From contig NZ_MSMP01000005.1 in NCBI RefSeq assembly GCF_001936575.1, forward strand, positions 154,946 through 218,945: a stretch of 64,000 bases of DNA. Direction: 5' to 3'. The notes beneath the pieces are model-generated. The model was not told the origin of the DNA, made no database searches, and saw only the letters and a program-made list of their open reading frames with translations. Origin of the DNA: Tenacibaculum agarivorans. GTDB lineage: Bacteria; Bacteroidota; Bacteroidia; Flavobacteriales; Flavobacteriaceae. The position numbers and the translations under genes were made by a program. How positions within the stretch are numbered: the stretch's first letter is position 1; every line of letters begins with the position of its first letter. Below are positions 27,111 through 36,243 of the stretch, in pieces.

Positions 27111-28571
27111 TTGAAAAAAAATATATCAATTATTGGTTCAGGATTCTCTTCTTTGTCTGCAGCTTGCTATTTAGCAAAAGCAGGTTATGAAGTAATTGTG
27201 TACGAGAAAAATAATACTCTTGGTGGAAGAGCCAGACAATATCTAAATAATGGTTTCACTTTTGATATTGGTCCTACTTGGTATTGGATGCCAGATGTTT
27301 TTGAAAAATTCTTCGCAGATTTTGGTAAAAAACCTTCAGACTATTATCAATTAGAAAAATTAGATCCTGCATATCAGGTTTATTTTGGAGAGAATGATAG
27401 TATAACAATCCCTGGTAACTTTGATGAGATTTGCGATATTTTTGAAGAGGAAGAGCAGGGGAGTTCTGTACATTTGAAGAAATTTATCTCTGCGGCAAAA
27501 GAAAATTATGATATTGCAGTAAAAGATATAGTATACAGACCAGGTGTTTCCCCTTTAGAGTTGGTTACTCCAAAAACAGCAGTAAGAGTTGGTCAATTTT
27601 TTTCTACTATACGAAAACAAGTCCGTAAGAATATTAAAAGTGATAGATTAATCCAAATATTGGAATTTCCTGTATTGTTTTTAGGAGCGAAACCTAGCAA
27701 TACCCCAGCATTTTATAACTTTATGAATTATGCCGACTTTGGTTTAGGAACATGGCACCCAAAAGGAGGTATGTATAAAGTAATTGAAGGAATAGTAACT
27801 CTAGCAAAGCAGTTAGGGGTAGAGTTTAGAACTAATGCCAATATAGATGAAATAAAAGTAGATGCCAATAATACAGTTTCTACTATAGTTGTAAATAATG
27901 AAGAAATTCCTACCAATTTAGTGTTAAGCGGAGCAGATTATCACCATACAGAAACGTTGTTACCATCACATTTGAAACAGTATTCAGATAATTATTGGAA
28001 TAACAGAACTTTTGCACCATCTTCACTGTTATTTTATGTTGGTTTTGACAAGAAATTAGAAAACGTTGAACACCATACCTTGTTTTTTGATACAAGTTTT
28101 GATGTTCATGCAAAAGATATTTACGATACACCTAGTTGGCCGAAAGATCCTCTTTTTTATGCCAGTTTTCCTAGTATTACTGATGATTCTTTTGCACCTA
28201 CAGGAAAAGAGGCTGGAACTTTTTTAATTCCTTTGGCTCCTGGAATAGAAGATACTGATGAAATTAGAGAGAAATATTTTACTATTATAATCGAAAGATT
28301 AGAAAAATTAACGAATCAAAACGTAAAAGAAAGTATTATATTTAAAGAAAGTTATTGTGTAAACGATTTTATTAAAGATTATAATTCTTACAAAGGAAAT
28401 GCTTATGGTTTAGCCAATATTTTAACCCAAACAGCGTTTTTAAGACCAAAGATTAAAAGTAAAAAAGTTAAGAATTTATATTTCACAGGACAATTAACTG
28501 TTCCAGGGCCAGGAGTGCCGCCATCATTAATTTCAGGCAAAATAGCTTCAGATTTAATCCTTAAAAACTAA
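27111..28571 (+). CDS. crtI: Phytoene desaturase
   Basis: The 486-residue FAD enzyme begins at TTG with the dinucleotide motif IIGSGFSSLSAACYLA, and contains GGRARQ, DIGPTWYWMP and the C-terminal TGQLTVPGPGVPPSLISGK typical of CrtI. It desaturates phytoene toward lycopene. It is 6 nt upstream of crtB and downstream of a CarH-like regulator. No ATG gives the complete FAD motif, so the TTG start is well supported. Confidence 0.94.
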   Translation: MKKNISIIGSGFSSLSAACYLAKAGYEVIVYEKNNTLGGRARQYLNNGFTFDIGPTWYWMPDVFEKFFADFGKKPSDYYQLEKLDPAYQVYFGENDSITIPGNFDEICDIFEEEEQGSSVHLKKFISAAKENYDIAVKDIVYRPGVSPLELVTPKTAVRVGQFFSTIRKQVRKNIKSDRLIQILEFPVLFLGAKPSNTPAFYNFMNYADFGLGTWHPKGGMYKVIEGIVTLAKQLGVEFRTNANIDEIKVDANNTVSTIVVNNEEIPTNLVLSGADYHHTETLLPSHLKQYSDNYWNNRTFAPSSLLFYVGFDKKLENVEHHTLFFDTSFDVHAKDIYDTPSWPKDPLFYASFPSITDDSFAPTGKEAGTFLIPLAPGIEDTDEIREKYFTIIIERLEKLTNQNVKESIIFKESYCVNDFIKDYNSYKGNAYGLANILTQTAFLRPKIKSKKVKNLYFTGQLTVPGPGVPPSLISGKIASDLILKN

Positions 28572-28577
28572 CCTCTT

Positions 28578-29420
28578 ATGAAAACTATTTTTGATGATGT
28601 TTCTTACAAGTGTAGTAAAATTGTAACAAACAAATACAGCACATCTTTTTCTTTAGCAACAAAGATGCTATCAAAAAATATCCGTTCACATATTTATAAT
28701 ATTTATGGCTTTGTACGTTTTGCCGATGAAATAGTTGATACCTTTCATGAATATGATAAGGAGGGGTTATTGAATAGATTTGAGAAGGAATATTATTTGT
28801 CTAAGCACCTTGGTATTAGTATGAATCCTATATTAAACTCTTTTATTCATACTGTAAATACCTATGGAATAACTGATGATTTAGTACAGGCTTTTTTAAA
28901 GAGTATGAGAGCCGATCTACACAAAGAAGAATATAAAACTCAAAAAGAATATGAAGAGTACATATACGGATCTGCAGACGTTGTAGGTTTAATGTGTTTG
29001 AAGGTTTTTGTAAAAGGAGATCAAGAAAAATATGAAGCCCTTAAAGATCCAGCAAAACGATTAGGTTCTGCATTTCAAAAGGTGAATTTTTTACGTGATT
29101 TAAAAGATGATATTGAATTATTAAATCGTTCGTATTTCCCCAATGTTGATCTAAAGCAGTTAGATGCAACATCTAAAAAAGAAATAATTAAGGAGATAGA
29201 AGCCGATTTCGAATATGCATTTAATAATGGTATTTTACAATTACCTGTAGAAGCTAAGTTTGGAGTGTATATGGCTTATCGTTATTATAGAAAGTTACTT
29301 AAAAAATTAAAAGCAACTCCTTCTTCTAAAATAATGGATACTAGAATTAGGATTTCTAATCCGATGAAGATAAATTTGTTGGCTAGAAGTTATGTGAAAT
29401 ATAAATTAAACATGATTTAA
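28578..29420 (+). CDS. crtB: Phytoene synthase
   Basis: The 280-residue squalene/phytoene synthase has the two Asp-rich regions (VRFADEIVDTF and FLRDLKDD) and the YSTSFSLATKML N-terminal motif. It joins two geranylgeranyl diphosphates into phytoene, the first committed carotenoid step. It is coupled to crtI by a 6-nt gap and followed by crtZ after 44 nt. Confidence 0.95.
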   Translation: MKTIFDDVSYKCSKIVTNKYSTSFSLATKMLSKNIRSHIYNIYGFVRFADEIVDTFHEYDKEGLLNRFEKEYYLSKHLGISMNPILNSFIHTVNTYGITDDLVQAFLKSMRADLHKEEYKTQKEYEEYIYGSADVVGLMCLKVFVKGDQEKYEALKDPAKRLGSAFQKVNFLRDLKDDIELLNRSYFPNVDLKQLDATSKKEIIKEIEADFEYAFNNGILQLPVEAKFGVYMAYRYYRKLLKKLKATPSSKIMDTRIRISNPMKINLLARSYVKYKLNMI

Positions 29421-29464
29421 TTTTAATTAAGCTTAGTTACGCTATTTGATCAATAAAATATAAT

Positions 29465-29917
29465 ATGATAGTATTCATTTTAGTTACGTTAGGAACTTTT
29501 TTAACCATGGAAGGCATTACTTGGTTAACTCATAAGTATGTGATGCATGGATTTGGGTGGTACTTGCATGAAGATCATCACCAGCCAGGATACCCTCATG
29601 TTTTTGAAAAAAATGATGCCTTTTTTGTAGTTTTTGCTATTCCAAGTATGCTGTTATTTTTCTTTGGAATTCGTCCATCATTGAATCCTTTATTTTTTAT
29701 AGGACTAGGTATTTTATTATATGGAATAGCATACTTTTTGGTACATGATGTATTAATACATCGTAGATTCAAATGGTTTGATAAAACAGATAATTGGTAT
29801 TTAAAGGCACTACGAAAAGCACATAAAATACATCATAAAAATATGGGCAAAGAAGAAAGCCAATGTTTTGGAATGTTATATGTTCCTATGAAATATTTTA
29901 AAGAGTATTTAAAATAA
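29465..29917 (+). CDS. crtZ: Beta-carotene hydroxylase (CrtZ-type, sterol desaturase superfamily)
   Basis: The 150-residue membrane di-iron hydroxylase has the His clusters HKYVMH, HEDHH, HDVLIHRR and HKIHHKN. It converts beta-carotene to zeaxanthin. It is the last gene of the crt cluster here; no lycopene cyclase gene (crtY) is in the window although CrtZ needs cyclised carotenoid. A convergent gene ends 2 nt after its stop. Confidence 0.92.
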   Translation: MIVFILVTLGTFLTMEGITWLTHKYVMHGFGWYLHEDHHQPGYPHVFEKNDAFFVVFAIPSMLLFFFGIRPSLNPLFFIGLGILLYGIAYFLVHDVLIHRRFKWFDKTDNWYLKALRKAHKIHHKNMGKEESQCFGMLYVPMKYFKEYLK

Positions 29918-29919
29918 TT

Positions 29920-30855
29920 TTATTTGTTTTTTAACGTATTAATATCCATAGTTACTCTGTAAATCCTACTTTGTCCATTTGCATAATTTTCAATCATTTG
30001 AGTAAAATCTTTAAGGGTATTTACTTCTGATTGTGGAATTTCGTCGCGTTTACTAGTAAAGTATAATATCTTATTTTTTTGATCATAATATGGACAGTAA
30101 TCCATAAATTTTGAATTGACAGATTTTCCTAAATTTTTTCTTTTTTCAAATTGACCAGACTCATTTTTAAAACTAATATATAGATCACCACTTCCTAATC
30201 CATCTTTAGCTCTGTAAATTGAGTATAATAAGAAATCTTCCTGAGGAGAGATATAAGCATTAAACTCGTATCCGATACCATTTATATTTTCGTCAAACCT
30301 TAGTGGTGTGTCATAGTTTTTACCATTCCATTTAGCAAAAAGAATATCATCTTTACTCGTTTTAGCATGTTGGTCTGAAGTATAATAGATATTGTTATTC
30401 GTACTTAGAGAAGGGTAGAACTCATTAAAGTCAGTATTTACAGGGGCTCCAATATTTTTAGGTTCTGACCACTTTGAGTTAGTGTTTTTACGTTCTACAT
30501 ACCAAATATCATAATCATTTGTTTTATCACCTTGGTTTGGTCTATTAGAAGAAAAATATAACTTCAGGTTATTAGGACTTAAAAAAGGTTCGATGTCTCT
30601 ATATACTCCTGAAAATTTTACAATTTCAAAAGAACCCCATTTTTTACCTTTCCTTAGTGTTTTTACAATGATTGATTTATTTTCATTTAAATTTTGAACA
30701 GTAAAATACCCTTCATTTCCGTCAGCTGACATTGTGAAGTCTCTACAATTTAAAAATTGCTTAAAAGAGAGGTCTATAGGCATTACTGATTTTAAATTTT
30801 GACTGAAACAAACTATGGAGAATAACAATAAAATTGGAGTAAATATAGTTTTCAT
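29920..30855 (-). CDS. PD40/TolB-like beta-propeller protein, exported
   Basis: The 311-residue protein has a signal peptide (LLLFSIVCFSQ) and repeated WD40-like/PD40 blocks (EPFLSPNNLKLYFSSNRP, EFYPSLSTNNNIYYTSD, YISPQEDFLLYSI, CPYYDQKNKILYFTSKRD). Such propellers mediate protein or glycan contacts in the periplasm. No enzymatic residues are recognised and its neighbours give no clue. Confidence 0.75.
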   Translation of the reverse strand: MKTIFTPILLLFSIVCFSQNLKSVMPIDLSFKQFLNCRDFTMSADGNEGYFTVQNLNENKSIIVKTLRKGKKWGSFEIVKFSGVYRDIEPFLSPNNLKLYFSSNRPNQGDKTNDYDIWYVERKNTNSKWSEPKNIGAPVNTDFNEFYPSLSTNNNIYYTSDQHAKTSKDDILFAKWNGKNYDTPLRFDENINGIGYEFNAYISPQEDFLLYSIYRAKDGLGSGDLYISFKNESGQFEKRKNLGKSVNSKFMDYCPYYDQKNKILYFTSKRDEIPQSEVNTLKDFTQMIENYANGQSRIYRVTMDINTLKNK

Positions 30856-31014
30856 TTCTAAAGGTTTTCCAGCAAATTACGTTTTATAATCTTATAGCTA
30901 ATACATTGAAATTAATTTTAACTATTATTTAGGAGCTTAATGTATTCTTGATATTTTCAAGAGACTCAAAAGATTTAATTTAAACTTTACTTGTTAATGT
31001 TCTAGATTTAATTA

Positions 31015-31815
31015 TTAGTTATAATAGACATATTTGCGTTCAATAATAGTTTTTGGAAATATACCTTGATCGAATTCGGTTTTTTTTATCCAGTTTCCTT
31101 TATCATCAAATTTATATGTATACACCCATTTACTACTTAGTTTTCCGTTCGGTTCATGTATGTTTTCTTCGATTTTATTTCCCTTAGTATCATAAACAAA
31201 TTCATAATAACTAGTTAAGTTTTTACCAAAAGGGTCATAGGTGTTTATTCGAATATTTTTTCCTGAGGCATCATACTCAAATGTTCTTTTACTAACAGCT
31301 TCCTTAGGATTATATGCATATTTTTCAGTACGTTCAATTTTATTTCCTTTTTCATCGTATTTAAAAAAACGCTCCAGTGTTAGTTTATCAGAAGAGTTAT
31401 AAATTTCATCTTTAGTTTTATTCCCTTTTTCATCATAAAAATATATCCATTTATAAAGTAAACGATCACTATTATTTACATAACAGTACATTTGAGTTTT
31501 CTGACCTTCTTCATTATATTCTGGTATAAATTTGTTCCCGGCCCCATCAAACTTATAAAGAAATTCGTTTATAATTTTTCCTTTTCTATCGTAATTTTTT
31601 ATTATTTTTTGATAATGATTTTCTTGCTTTTTTTCTTCTATAATTTCATAAGATAACTCTGTGAAAGATTTTACTTGTCCTTTTAAATTTTCTAAATCCC
31701 AGTCATTTTTCTCTGTGTTATTAACACAGCTACTGTAAGTAATTATCATAAAAAAAACTAAGGTAAATAATATTAACTTACTCTTAGTTTGTTTGAATTT
31801 CTCAAATGTATACAT
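31015..31815 (-). CDS. Lipoprotein with RHS/YD-like repeats
   Basis: The 266-residue lipoprotein (lipobox Cys at 30, TYSSCVNN) consists mainly of repeats of about 20-25 residues with the pattern Y-D-x-x-G-N-K (for example DEKGNKTKDE, DEKGNKIERT, DTKGNKIEEN). They resemble the YD units of RHS proteins but lack an RHS core and toxin tip. Likely surface or periplasmic; function unknown. Confidence 0.7.
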   Translation of the reverse strand: MYTFEKFKQTKSKLILFTLVFFMIITYSSCVNNTEKNDWDLENLKGQVKSFTELSYEIIEEKKQENHYQKIIKNYDRKGKIINEFLYKFDGAGNKFIPEYNEEGQKTQMYCYVNNSDRLLYKWIYFYDEKGNKTKDEIYNSSDKLTLERFFKYDEKGNKIERTEKYAYNPKEAVSKRTFEYDASGKNIRINTYDPFGKNLTSYYEFVYDTKGNKIEENIHEPNGKLSSKWVYTYKFDDKGNWIKKTEFDQGIFPKTIIERKYVYYN

Positions 31816-31938
31816 AGTTTTATGTTATAGTTATTGAACTCAAACATATATAACTATTTTTCTAAAATAGAATGCGACTTAATATTCGAAAGGATTGACT
31901 ATATATTAGTGCTTAGTGTATGAAAATACTATAAATAA

Positions 31939-33210
31939 TTAGCTAATTTTCCTTTTGATTTCTTCTAAAGACAGATTATGTATACTTCCAATGTGACTAT
32001 GTTTTTTGCTAGTATCAGGAATGTAAGTTCCTTGTTCCACTTCACTACTAATTTTCTGGTAAGCTTCTCTAAAAGGCATTCCATCAGTCACCAAAGTATT
32101 AATATTATCAACTGTAAAGAGATATTTATATTTTTCATCGTTAATATCTATATCCTTTACAATAATTTGTTGGATAGCATAGGTGAAAATATCTACAATG
32201 GTTTTTGTGTTTTCAATAGCTTTTATACTATTTTCTTTTAATAATTGATAATCTCGGTGGTATCCACTAGGTAGATTATTGGTTAATAATAGCATTTCTG
32301 TTTGTATAGCTTGAATTTGATTACATTTCCCTCTAATAAGTTCAAAAACATCAGGGTTCTTCTTATGCGGCATTATACTACTTCCTGTAGTTAATTCATC
32401 AGGAAAAGAAATGAACCCAAAGTTTTGACTCATATATAAACAGATGTCCATTGAAAATTTACTCAAAGTATTGGCCAAGTTTCCTAAAGAACTTGAAATG
32501 ATTCGTTCGTTTTTACCTCTAGCCATTTGCGCTGCAACTACATTATACTTCAAGGTTGAAAAATTCAGTTCTTTGGTAGTAAAATCTCTATCAATAGGAA
32601 AAGAACTTCCATACCCAGCGGCAGAACCTAAAGGATTTTGATCTACAATTTTTAACGAAGCAGCTAATACGTCAATATCATCAACTAAACTTTCAGCATA
32701 GGCGGAAAACCACAAACCAAAAGATGAAGGCATAGCAACTTGTAAATGTGTATATCCAGGCAATAACTGTTCTTTATATTGTTCTGCAAGTGCCATAAGT
32801 GTATGAAAAAGTGCTTTCACTTTTTCAATGATAACTTGTAATTCGTTTTTATAATACAATTGTAAAGCCACTAAAACTTGATCATTTCTAGATCTTGCTG
32901 TATGAATCTTTTTTCCTGTATCACCTAATTTTTTAGTAAGCTCATATTCTATTTTAGAATGCACATCTTCAAAATCATTTTCAATTTCAAAGTTTCCGGT
33001 TATAACATGTTCTAATAATTCATCTAAAGCAGCTACTAAAGTTTCTGCCTCTTTTGTTGAGATGATACCAACTGAAGCCAGCATTTTTGCATGAGCTTTA
33101 GAGGCTAATATATCGTATTTGGCAATATGAAGATCAATTTCTCTATCATTTCCAACAGTGAAATTTTCTATGGTTTTATCTAATGTAAAATCTTTTTTCC
33201 AGAGTTTCAT
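31939..33210 (-). CDS. argH: Argininosuccinate lyase
   Basis: The 423-residue enzyme of the fumarase/aspartase superfamily has the signature GSSIMPHKKNPD and HTARSRNDQV. It splits argininosuccinate into arginine and fumarate, the last step of the pathway. Start at 33210 (MKLWKKDF), since the in-frame Met at 33225 adds only five non-conserved residues. It is the last gene of the arginine operon. Confidence 0.95.
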   Translation of the reverse strand: MKLWKKDFTLDKTIENFTVGNDREIDLHIAKYDILASKAHAKMLASVGIISTKEAETLVAALDELLEHVITGNFEIENDFEDVHSKIEYELTKKLGDTGKKIHTARSRNDQVLVALQLYYKNELQVIIEKVKALFHTLMALAEQYKEQLLPGYTHLQVAMPSSFGLWFSAYAESLVDDIDVLAASLKIVDQNPLGSAAGYGSSFPIDRDFTTKELNFSTLKYNVVAAQMARGKNERIISSSLGNLANTLSKFSMDICLYMSQNFGFISFPDELTTGSSIMPHKKNPDVFELIRGKCNQIQAIQTEMLLLTNNLPSGYHRDYQLLKENSIKAIENTKTIVDIFTYAIQQIIVKDIDINDEKYKYLFTVDNINTLVTDGMPFREAYQKISSEVEQGTYIPDTSKKHSHIGSIHNLSLEEIKRKIS

Positions 33211-33239
33211 AATTTCAATTATCAATTATAAATGTTCAT

Positions 33240-33259
33240 TGATCAGTGTTCACTGATCA
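33240..33259. repeat. Perfect palindrome at the argE 3' end
   Basis: TGATCAGTG-TT-CACTGATCA is a perfect 9-bp inverted repeat with a 2-nt centre. It covers the last codons and stop of argE and part of the argE-argH gap. It resembles short intergenic repeats of flavobacteria and may form an mRNA hairpin inside the operon. Confidence 0.5.
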
Positions 33260-34313
33260 CAGTAGTTAGTATTTTAATATAAATATCGATTCCTTCTTTA
33301 ATTTCATCAATATAAATGTATTCGTCTGCTGTATGTGAACGTTTACTATCTCCAGGTCCTAGTTTTACAGATTGACAACTCAATACCGATTGATCTGATA
33401 AGGTAGGAGAACCATAGGTTTCTCTTCCTAAAGTAATTCCAGCTTTAACAATTTCATGATTCTTATTTATAGATGAAGAATTTAATCGGAGACTTCTTGG
33501 TATCATTTCACAAGGCGCTTCTTTTGCTAGAATAGTTGCTATTTCTTGATTGGTGTATTTATCATTTACTCGAACATCAACCACTAAATCAACGGCAGAA
33601 GGTACGGCGTTATGTTGTTTTCCTGCGTTAATTTGTGTGACAGTCATTTTTACATCACCCAAAACTTCTGAAGTTTTATTGAACGTATAATTTTTAAACC
33701 ATTCTAATACTTCTATAGTGTTATAAATTGGATTATCGTCATTTGGATGTGCAGCATGACTAGGTGTTCCTTTTACTTTACCATCGAAAACAATTAAACC
33801 TTTTTCGGCTATAGCTAATTGCATTTGTGTAGGTTCACCAACAATAGCCACATCAATTTTAGGTATTATGGAAAGCATACTATTTAAACCATTAGGCCCG
33901 CTACTTTCTTCTTCGGCAGAACCTACAAAGACTAAATTATATTTTAAGTTTTTTTGATGATAGAAGTAACTAAACGTAGCTAGTAAAGAAACTAAACAAC
34001 CTCCAGCATCATTACTTCCTAAGCCATATAATTTTCCATCTTCAACTATGGCTTTATGTGGATCTTTAGTATACCCATTATTAGGATATACAGTATCATG
34101 ATGAGAGTTCAATAAAATAGTGGGTTTACTTTCGTCAAAATATTTATTTACTGCCCATACATTATTGTTATTTCTTTTATAATCTATATTATGAATTTCA
34201 CACCAATATGCTAATAAATCTCCTGTTTTGTCTTCTTCGGAAGAAAAAGAAGGAGTTTCAATCAGTTTTTTGAGTAAATCTATAGCACTATACGTAAGTT
34301 CTTGTTGTGTCAT
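33243..34313 (-). CDS. argE: Acetylornithine deacetylase-type M20 peptidase
   Basis: The 356-residue M20 metallohydrolase has metal-binding segments LLNSHHDTVYP, GLGSNDAGG and SAEEESSGPNG. It removes the acyl group from the pathway intermediate; after acyl-ornithine carbamoylation the substrate would be acyl-citrulline. The start is placed at 34313 (MTQQEL), where ATG overlaps the argB stop as TAATG, a translational coupling arrangement. Confidence 0.9.
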   Translation of the reverse strand: MTQQELTYSAIDLLKKLIETPSFSSEEDKTGDLLAYWCEIHNIDYKRNNNNVWAVNKYFDESKPTILLNSHHDTVYPNNGYTKDPHKAIVEDGKLYGLGSNDAGGCLVSLLATFSYFYHQKNLKYNLVFVGSAEEESSGPNGLNSMLSIIPKIDVAIVGEPTQMQLAIAEKGLIVFDGKVKGTPSHAAHPNDDNPIYNTIEVLEWFKNYTFNKTSEVLGDVKMTVTQINAGKQHNAVPSAVDLVVDVRVNDKYTNQEIATILAKEAPCEMIPRSLRLNSSSINKNHEIVKAGITLGRETYGSPTLSDQSVLSCQSVKLGPGDSKRSHTADEYIYIDEIKEGIDIYIKILTTVISEH

Positions 34314-35089
34314 TATAGTTGAAATGTTGTACATTTTATATGGTTATTAAAAGGCATTTTGTTGTTTCCTATATGAACACTTGTCACGCCTTTTTGAATA
34401 GCTTGTAAACAATTATGTATTTTAGGTAGCATGCCTTCATGAATTATATTTTGTTCTTTAAGGTCTTCATAAATTGAAGTATTTATGGTTTCTATTACAG
34501 AGTCATCATCTTCAATATGTTTCAATACTCCATTTTTTTCGAAACAATAATAAAGTGATACATTATAATTTTTAGACAAACCAATAGCTAGTTCAGCAGC
34601 AATAGTATCTGCATTGGTATTTAATAATTGCCCATTTTCATCATGTGTAATTGCGCAAAAAATAGGTGTAATTTCATGTTGTAGCAAAACATCTATAGCT
34701 CTTGTGTTTACTTGAACAATATCACCAGCAAAACCATAATCAATTTCTTTTACAGGACGCTTAACAGCAACAATACTATTACCATCTGCTCCAGAAAAGC
34801 CAATTGAATTACAATTTCTCGCTTGTAATTGTGCGACAATATTTTTATTGATTTTACCACTGTATACCATAGTTACAATATCTAGAGTTTGTGCATCTGT
34901 AATTCGCCTTCCATTAATCATTTTAGGGGCTATACCCATTTGTTTGGAAAGTTCAGAAGCAGATCTACCACCACCATGGACTAAAATTTTAGGAACTGCT
35001 AATTGTGCAAAATCGTCTAAAAACCCATTCAGAAGTTTTTTGTTATTGATTACGTTTCCGCCAATTTTTATGATTTTTAAATTCGTCAT
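34313..35089 (-). CDS. argB: Acylglutamate kinase (acetylglutamate kinase family)
   Basis: The 258-residue amino acid kinase has KIGGNVINNKKLL at the N-terminus, the HGGGRSASEL glycine loop and the NADTIAAELA motif. It phosphorylates N-acyl-glutamate. In some Bacteroidota the acyl group is succinyl rather than acetyl; this cannot be read here. It is separated from argF' by 88 nt that contain a repeat element. Confidence 0.92.
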   Translation of the reverse strand: MTNLKIIKIGGNVINNKKLLNGFLDDFAQLAVPKILVHGGGRSASELSKQMGIAPKMINGRRITDAQTLDIVTMVYSGKINKNIVAQLQARNCNSIGFSGADGNSIVAVKRPVKEIDYGFAGDIVQVNTRAIDVLLQHEITPIFCAITHDENGQLLNTNADTIAAELAIGLSKNYNVSLYYCFEKNGVLKHIEDDDSVIETINTSIYEDLKEQNIIHEGMLPKIHNCLQAIQKGVTSVHIGNNKMPFNNHIKCTTFQL

Positions 35090-35113
35090 TGAAATATATA
35101 CTATTTGATTACC

Positions 35114-35163
35114 TTTCGACTGCGCTCAAGGAGACATTTGTCAGGTCGAGTATAGTCGAGACC
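35114..35163. repeat. Flavobacterial intergenic repeat between argF' and argB
   Basis: The segment reads TTTCGACTGCGCTCAAGGAG and then TCAGGTCGAGTATAGTCGAG, an imperfect palindrome of the CGACTGCGCTCGA type that recurs between flavobacterial genes. Related copies lie at 19691, 36131, 36220 and perhaps 40362 in this window. Confidence 0.55.
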
Positions 35164-35177
35164 TTAAATCATATAAG

Positions 35178-36119
35178 TTAAGAATCTATTTGCTCTAAAA
35201 TTTGTTTTAATACTATTTGTGCAGCAAAAGTTCTATTATTAGCTTGATCAATAACTAATGAATTTTCTGAATCTAATACAGCATCTTCTACAACTACGTT
35301 TCTTCTTACAGGCAAGCAATGCATAAATTTGGCTGTATTCAATTTATCTTGTGTGATCATCCAATCAGCATCTTGATGTAAAATTTCACCATAGTTAGTA
35401 TATGAACTCCAATTTTTAACATATACAAAGTCTGCATCTTTACAAGCTTCTTCTTGATTATAATTTATGTGAACATCACCAGTAATATCAGTGTTTAATT
35501 CATATCCTTTGGGATGTGTAATCGTAAAATCTACAGGTAATTCTTGCATCATAGTCACAAATGAATTGGCTACGGATTGTGGTAATGCTTTAGGGTGTGG
35601 TGCCCAAGATAATACTACTTTAGGTTTTTTAGTAGCTGCAAATTCATTAATAGTTATAGCATCTGCTAAGGCTTGTAATGGATGTGCTGTTGAGCTTTCT
35701 AAATTTACTACAGGAACATTAGCATACTTTGTAAAGCTATTCATGATGATTTCTGCATAATCTTTTTCTCTATCTTTTAAAGTAGGAAAAGCTCTTACTG
35801 CAATAATATCAGCATATTGTGCAATTACTTTTGCAGCTTCTTTAATGTGTTCTGAAGTGGATAGATTCATAATAGTACCATCTTCAAATTCTAAATTCCA
35901 AGAGTTACTAATTTGTAGACAAATAACATCCATACCCAAGTTTTTAGCTGCTTTTTCTGTGCTTAACCTAGTTCTTAGACTTGCATTAAAAAACAGCATG
36001 ACTAAGGTTTTATTAGTTCCTAAAGTTTTATGTTTAAAAGGAGAAGCTTTTAATGCAATAGCTTCTGTTATAGTTTGAGATAAATTTTTAATATCATGTA
36101 TATCTGTATATTTTTTCAT
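35178..36119 (-). CDS. argF': N-acyl-L-ornithine carbamoyltransferase (acetyl- or succinyl-)
   Basis: The 313-residue transcarbamylase has the carbamoyl-phosphate loop as FFNASLRTRLS, the form seen in acetyl-/succinyl-ornithine carbamoyltransferases, with HPLQALADA and HCLPVRR. It carbamoylates the acylated ornithine, so deacylation by ArgE comes later than in the classical route. Start chosen at 36119 (MKKYTDIHDIKN); an upstream Met at 36146 lies in repeat-like sequence. The acyl group cannot be decided by eye. Confidence 0.9.
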   Translation of the reverse strand: MKKYTDIHDIKNLSQTITEAIALKASPFKHKTLGTNKTLVMLFFNASLRTRLSTEKAAKNLGMDVICLQISNSWNLEFEDGTIMNLSTSEHIKEAAKVIAQYADIIAVRAFPTLKDREKDYAEIIMNSFTKYANVPVVNLESSTAHPLQALADAITINEFAATKKPKVVLSWAPHPKALPQSVANSFVTMMQELPVDFTITHPKGYELNTDITGDVHINYNQEEACKDADFVYVKNWSSYTNYGEILHQDADWMITQDKLNTAKFMHCLPVRRNVVVEDAVLDSENSLVIDQANNRTFAAQIVLKQILEQIDS

Positions 36120-36130
36120 GGTAATACGTT

Positions 36131-36243
36131 TTGTCAGGTCGAGCAAAGACCTAATTATTAATTTGCTCTTTTACTTCTCGCTTGTTACACAAGATACTTT
36201 CAAACAAAAATTTTTGTTTTCAAGTAGTGCTCGAAGTGACATT
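36131..36243. repeat. Repeat fragments between argD and argF', one entering argD
   Basis: TTGTCAGGTCGAGCAAAGAC (36131-36150) and TCAAGTAGTGCTCGAAGTGA (from 36220) are halves of the CGA-rich intergenic repeat, with an exact palindrome AAACAAAAA/TTTTTGTTT (36202-36219) between. The second piece is read on the minus strand as the last six residues and stop of ArgD. Confidence 0.55.
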
